The position numbers and the translations under genes were made by a program. This document shows positions 21,077-25,808 of a stretch of 25,808 nt of DNA, in pieces (position 1 is the first letter of the stretch; each line of letters starts with the position of its first letter). The notes beneath the pieces are model-generated. The model saw only the letters and a list, made by a program, of their open reading frames with translations. It searched no databases and was not told where the DNA came from. Source of the stretch: JAMXLO01 sp035511435 (GTDB lineage: Bacteria; Pseudomonadota; Alphaproteobacteria; Acetobacterales; Acetobacteraceae); the NCBI GenBank assembly GCA_035511435.1, contig DATKFJ010000194.1, forward strand, positions 1 to 25,808. The letters are read 5' to 3'.

Positions 21077-22200
21077 AGTAGAATGGTGGCAACGGCCTGC
21101 GCCGCAATGCCTTCTTCCCTGCCGGTGAAGCCAAGCTTTTCCGTGGTCGTCGCCTTGACCGAGATGCGCGACGCCTCGACCGCGAGGATTGCCGCCAGGC
21201 GCGCGGCCATCGCCGCGGCATGCGGCGCGATCTTCGGACGCTCGCAGATCAGCGTGACGTCGGCGTTGGCCAGCAACCCGCGCCGCGCGGCGATGCGTTC
21301 GGCGGCATGGGCAAGGAAGCGGGCGCTGTCGGCATCCTTCCAGGTTGCTTCGCTGGGTGGGAAGTGCCGGCCGATATCGCCCTCCGCCAGCGCACCATAG
21401 ATCGCGTCGCACAACGCATGAATGCCGACATCGGCGTCCGAATGCCCGGCCAGCCCCTTGTCGTGCGGAACCGCGACGCCGCACAGCACCAGGCGCCGGC
21501 CGGTTTCCAGCACGTGGACGTCGAAGCCAGTGCCGACGCGAGGCATCAGATGGGCGGTCATGGCGAGCTCCAGGCGGGTCAGGTCCTCGACATAGGTCAG
21601 CTTGATATTGTCCTCGGAGCCGGGAACGATGGCGACCGGCCGGCCCACGGCCTCCAGCAGCGATGCGTCGTCGGTGGCCGGCGTACCGGAACTGGCGTGA
21701 TGGGCGGCGAGCAGGGCGGCGAAGCGGAAAGCCTGCGGTGTCTGGGCGCGGAACAGGCCGTCGCGCGGCACCGTGGCCGTGATCATTGTCGCTGTCACCC
21801 GCTTCAGCGTGTCGGCGACCGGGACGGCAGGGATCGCGCCAGGCGCGTGGTTCAGCGCGGCCAGCAGGGCAGGGATGGTGCCGGCGGGAATCAGTGGCCG
21901 CGCGGCATCGTGCACCAGGACGATATCGGGCGCCTGGGGCAGCAACGCCTCGAGGCCGGCGCGAACGCTGTCCTGGCGCGTGGCACCGCCGGCGACCGGC
22001 GGCAAGTGCGCGATGCCGGTGAGCGCGGCCTCGATCGCGCTGGCATCGCCAACCGGCAGCAGGAGGTGAACGTGTTCTGCCAGCGCCTCAGCGGCATGGC
22101 GGATCACCAGTTTCCCGAGCAGCGGCAGGAACTGCTTGGGGGTCTCTGCGCCAAAGCGGCTGCCGGAGCCGGCCGCGACCAGGATGGCTGCGATTCGCAT
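21067..22200 (-). CDS. ispDF: Bifunctional IspDF (MEP pathway)
   Basis: The 377-residue fusion makes two steps of isoprenoid precursor synthesis. Residues 1-218 are IspD (cytidylyltransferase): AAGSGSRFG (9-17), HDAARPL (98-104). Residues 220-377 are IspF (cyclodiphosphate synthase): GTGFDVH (223-229) and H261 for zinc binding, GDIGRHFPPS, and TTTEKLGFTGREEGIAAQA. Such fusions are standard in alphaproteobacteria. The start is ATG 22200 (MRIAAILVAAGSG); the longer frame to 22359 has no family support. It diverges from dusB, where many alphaproteobacteria have it nearby. Its stop codon is in a 12-bp tandem repeat. Confidence 0.96.
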   Translation of the reverse strand: MRIAAILVAAGSGSRFGAETPKQFLPLLGKLVIRHAAEALAEHVHLLLPVGDASAIEAALTGIAHLPPVAGGATRQDSVRAGLEALLPQAPDIVLVHDAARPLIPAGTIPALLAALNHAPGAIPAVPVADTLKRVTATMITATVPRDGLFRAQTPQAFRFAALLAAHHASSGTPATDDASLLEAVGRPVAIVPGSEDNIKLTYVEDLTRLELAMTAHLMPRVGTGFDVHVLETGRRLVLCGVAVPHDKGLAGHSDADVGIHALCDAIYGALAEGDIGRHFPPSEATWKDADSARFLAHAAERIAARRGLLANADVTLICERPKIAPHAAAMAARLAAILAVEASRISVKATTTEKLGFTGREEGIAAQAVATILLPA

Positions 22201-22423
22201 GTCGGCACCGTTGCCGGGCCAGCCGGCGGCGTCAACACCGTATGGCTGCGGTGGTTGGTGTCCTGGCGACCGCAATATCGCAGCGAAACGCCTTCGGGTT
22301 GCGGCCGCCATAAAGCGACATTGGTGATCTCGAGGCAGCCCGCGACGCACCAAATACAATTACCCTGGCGTTGGCTTGGCGTTAGGCATTGCGCATCGGC
22401 ATATGTGTCGGTAAATTGCTCAA
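22201..22423. promoter_or_regulatory. Divergent ispDF/dusB promoter region
   Basis: This 223-bp gap must drive ispDF on one side and dusB-ntrB-ntrC on the other. I see no clear -35/-10 pair and no sigma-54 type GG-N10-GC box that I would defend. Confidence 0.35.
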
Positions 22424-23545
22424 ATGATGGGCAAGTGTCATTGCGACACCACAGTTTCGACCGGCGAGCTCAAGCCAATCGACCTGGGCGGTGGCGTTCG
22501 AATTGACACGCCGGTGATCCTGGCGCCGATGTCCGGTGTGACCGACCTGCCATTCCGCAGGCTCGCCAAGCAACTCGGCGCGGGCATGGTGGTGTCCGAG
22601 ATGATCGCCTCCTGGGCGATGATCCGTGAAAACCAAAAGACCATGGCGATGGCCGAAATGGACGGTTGCGGCGGCGTCAGTGCCCTCCAGCTTGCCGGGT
22701 GCGACCCGCCCGCGATGGCGGAGGCCGCGCGGTTGGCGGTGGACCGGGGCGCGGACATGATCGACATCAATTTCGGCTGTCCAGTGAAGAAGGTGGCGCT
22801 CGGTCAGCAAGCCGGCTCTGCGCTGATGCGCGATGAAGTGGCGGCGGCCGCGATCCTCGATGCCACAGTGCGAGCGGTCAGCGTGCCGGTGACACTCAAG
22901 ATGCGAATGGGCTGGGACCATGCCAGCCTGAACGCGCCTCGCCTTGCCCGCATCGCCCAGGATTGCGGCATCCGCATGGTTACCGTCCACGGCCGCACCC
23001 GCCAGCAGTTCTATACCGGAAGCGCCGACTGGGACTTCATCCGCGAGGTGAAGAACGCGGTGGAAATACCGGTCATTGCCAACGGTGACATCGTGACGGA
23101 GGAAGACGCAGCAGAGGCTCTGCGGTGCTCTGGCGCGGATGGCGTGATGATCGGTCGCGGCTGTTATGGCCGGCCGTGGTTCCTGTCGCAGGTGGCGCAT
23201 TTTTTGCGCACTGGCAATCTGCTGTCCGAACCGCCGCTGGCGAAGCAAAAAGACACATTATCTGCGCATTACAACTCGATCTTGGATCACTTCGGCAGCC
23301 ATGCAGGGGTACGCCTGGCGCGCAAGCATGTATCCTGGTACTCGCGTGGTCTGCCGGGTTCGGCAGAGTTTCGCGCGGCGATGAACCGGCTGTCTGATGC
23401 TACCGGCGTATTGCAACTGATCGATGCGTTTTACGACCGTCTGATCGCGCGCGGCGTCACACGTGCGGTCGCCGCGCGCGATGACACGCTGATGGGTGAA
23501 GAGGCCCTTGCGTGCGACGACGGCCCGGCGCGGAGGGCAGCGTGA
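22424..23545 (+). CDS. dusB: tRNA-dihydrouridine synthase DusB
   Basis: The 373-residue FMN enzyme reduces uridine in the D-loop of tRNA. Motifs are APMSGVTDLPFR (34-45), the catalytic C119 in NFGCPVKK, GSALMRD, KMRMGWD, VHGRTRQQ with YTG, ANGDI and IGRGCYGRPW. The start can be either of two adjacent ATGs (22424, 22427). A 223-bp gap to divergent ispDF holds promoters for both. The stop overlaps the start of ntrB as GTGA, and the dusB-ntrB-ntrC order is the usual one in this class (the nifR3-ntrB-ntrC operon). Confidence 0.96.
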   Translation: MMGKCHCDTTVSTGELKPIDLGGGVRIDTPVILAPMSGVTDLPFRRLAKQLGAGMVVSEMIASWAMIRENQKTMAMAEMDGCGGVSALQLAGCDPPAMAEAARLAVDRGADMIDINFGCPVKKVALGQQAGSALMRDEVAAAAILDATVRAVSVPVTLKMRMGWDHASLNAPRLARIAQDCGIRMVTVHGRTRQQFYTGSADWDFIREVKNAVEIPVIANGDIVTEEDAAEALRCSGADGVMIGRGCYGRPWFLSQVAHFLRTGNLLSEPPLAKQKDTLSAHYNSILDHFGSHAGVRLARKHVSWYSRGLPGSAEFRAAMNRLSDATGVLQLIDAFYDRLIARGVTRAVAARDDTLMGEEALACDDGPARRAA

Positions 23546-24681
23546 GAAACCCGGTCACTCGCGCAGCGCTGGCATTGGTGGAGCGTCGGCGCGCACCGGA
23601 CACGGCGCAGATCCTGGGTGCCCTGCCGGTGCCGGTGGTGCTGTTGGATGCGGACAACCGGTTTCGCTTCGTCAATCATGCCGCCGAGCAGTTTCTGGGC
23701 ATCTCGGCATCCGGGCTGTCGCAGCTTCGCCTGCGCGACCTGGTTCCGGAAGACAACCCGTTGTTCCTGTTGGTTCAGCAGGTGCGGCAAAGCGATGCAT
23801 CCGTATCCGATCATGATCTGACGGTGGACAGCCCTCGACTGAACAAGCAGGGCATCACGGTGCAGGGTTCGCCGCTGACGGAGGAACCCGGAGCGGTGCT
23901 GCTGGTGATGCAGGATGCATCCGCCGCCCGCGCACTGGACCGACAACTTGCCTTTCGCGGCGCGGCGCGCAGCGTCACCGGCATGGCGGCTATCCTGGCA
24001 CACGAGGTGAAAAACCCGCTCTCCGGCATTCGCGGTGCCGCGCAGTTGCTGGAGGCCAGTGTCGAACCACAGGATCGCGAACTGGCGGTGCTGATCCGCG
24101 ATGAGGCGGACCGGATTCGTGGCCTGGTCGACCGCATGGAGATTTTCGGCGAGAAGCCGATTGCCCGCACGGCGGTGAACATCCACCGTGTGCTGGAGCA
24201 TGTCCGAAAGCTGGCGCAATCGGGCTTCGCGCCCCATGTCCGCTTCCACGAGGTCTACGATCCATCGCTGCCACCGGTGTGGGGCAATCGCGATCAGCTT
24301 GTGCAGGTGATGCTGAATTTGGTGAAGAATGCCGCCGAGGCAGTCACGCATGTTAGCCAGGGCAATCCGGAGATCACTCTGACGACCGGCTTCCAGCATG
24401 GCATGCGCCTTGCCGTACCCGGCAGTAGGACACGCGTCGACCTGCCGCTGCTGGTCATCGTTCGCGACAACGGGCCCGGGATACCGGAGGACATCCTGCC
24501 GCATCTGTTCGAGCCGTTCGTCAGTTCGAAGGCAGCCGGTAGCGGGCTTGGCCTGGCACTGGTCGCCAAGATCATGGGCGACCATGGCGGGCTGATCGAG
24601 GTGGACAGCCGGCCTGGACGTACCGAATTCCGCCTGCACCTTCCGGTGCTGACCGACGAGGAGGCCGATCCAGGCATTTGA
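23542..24681 (+). CDS. ntrB: Nitrogen sensor histidine kinase NtrB (GlnL)
   Basis: The 379-residue soluble kinase has a PAS domain (about 22-130), a dimerisation/phospho-accepting helix with H154 in ILAHEVKNPLSGI, and a HATPase domain with the N box LNLVKNAAEA (259-268), G1 DNGPGIP (309-315) and G2 GSGLGLAL (333-340). It has no membrane segment, as expected. It phosphorylates NtrC under control of PII protein according to nitrogen supply. The GTG at 23542 overlaps the dusB stop (GTGA); a longer frame from 23512 lies inside dusB and is less likely. ntrC starts 20 bp after the stop. Confidence 0.95.
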   Translation: MRNPVTRAALALVERRRAPDTAQILGALPVPVVLLDADNRFRFVNHAAEQFLGISASGLSQLRLRDLVPEDNPLFLLVQQVRQSDASVSDHDLTVDSPRLNKQGITVQGSPLTEEPGAVLLVMQDASAARALDRQLAFRGAARSVTGMAAILAHEVKNPLSGIRGAAQLLEASVEPQDRELAVLIRDEADRIRGLVDRMEIFGEKPIARTAVNIHRVLEHVRKLAQSGFAPHVRFHEVYDPSLPPVWGNRDQLVQVMLNLVKNAAEAVTHVSQGNPEITLTTGFQHGMRLAVPGSRTRVDLPLLVIVRDNGPGIPEDILPHLFEPFVSSKAAGSGLGLALVAKIMGDHGGLIEVDSRPGRTEFRLHLPVLTDEEADPGI

Positions 24682-24701
24682 CCGATGGCTGAGGATATCT
24701 G

Positions 24702-25808
<1,107 letters not shown>

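Noticed and set aside
21201..22506. 428-aa + strand frame opposite ispDF
   Set aside because: It is the mirror frame of a strongly supported gene, a common effect in GC-rich DNA.

Overview
The window looks like chromosomal DNA of a GC-rich alphaproteobacterium, most likely from the Rhodospirillales/Acetobacterales side. The reasons are a fused ispDF gene, a dusB-ntrB-ntrC series, a FYDLN-acid zinc-ribbon protein, an AcpXL-type acyl carrier protein cluster, and many GTG/TTG starts. This placement is inferred from gene content; no search was run. I see no rRNA, tRNA, CRISPR array, transposase or phage gene.

Layout. Positions 1-190 hold the tail of an unidentified + strand gene, converging on a transglutaminase-like gene (158-976, -). 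Positions 1016-3321 hold a run of small + strand genes of unknown function; three of them (1636-2638) are translationally coupled by ATGA/GTGA overlaps. Positions 3675-7498 carry three minus-strand genes of a kind often linked to cold or membrane stress: a tandem cold-shock-domain protein, an acyl-CoA desaturase and a RhlE-type DEAD-box helicase. Two small + strand genes interrupt them. Positions 7899-9117 hold a conserved small membrane-anchored protein, a FYDLN-acid zinc-ribbon protein and an overlapping unknown gene. Positions 9121-12264 (-) hold a flavin-dependent luciferase-like oxidoreductase, an unknown gene and a 4,5-dihydroxyphthalate-decarboxylase/substrate-binding-fold protein. Positions 12280-13407 encode an FHA-SpoIIE phosphatase and 13543-14055 a small exported protein.

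The most coherent system is the minus-strand block 20495-14236. It runs acpXL, fabZ-like, fabF2-like, fabF1-like, SDR ketoreductase, zinc-type dehydrogenase, lipid A acyltransferase. As I recall it, this is the order of the rhizobial very-long-chain fatty acid (VLCFA) lipid A cluster (acpXL-fabZXL-fabF2XL-fabF1XL-adh2XL-lpxXL), with one extra ketoreductase. It would build a long acyl chain on a dedicated carrier protein and transfer it to lipid A. One of its two ketosynthases has lost the catalytic Cys and one His, so the pair resembles a ketosynthase/chain-length-factor heterodimer.

Positions 20652-25808 hold a small lipoprotein and ispDF (both -), then divergent dusB-ntrB-ntrC (+), the last cut by the window edge. 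IspDF makes isoprenoid precursors; DusB makes dihydrouridine in tRNA; NtrB/NtrC is the nitrogen two-component system that activates sigma-54 promoters.

A recurring feature is short tandem duplication at gene edges. Units of 12, 14, 15, 17, 18 and 35 bp occur, three of the arrays including a stop codon. Palindromic or inverted-repeat elements also lie in intergenic gaps, including two of the long gaps of the VLCFA cluster.
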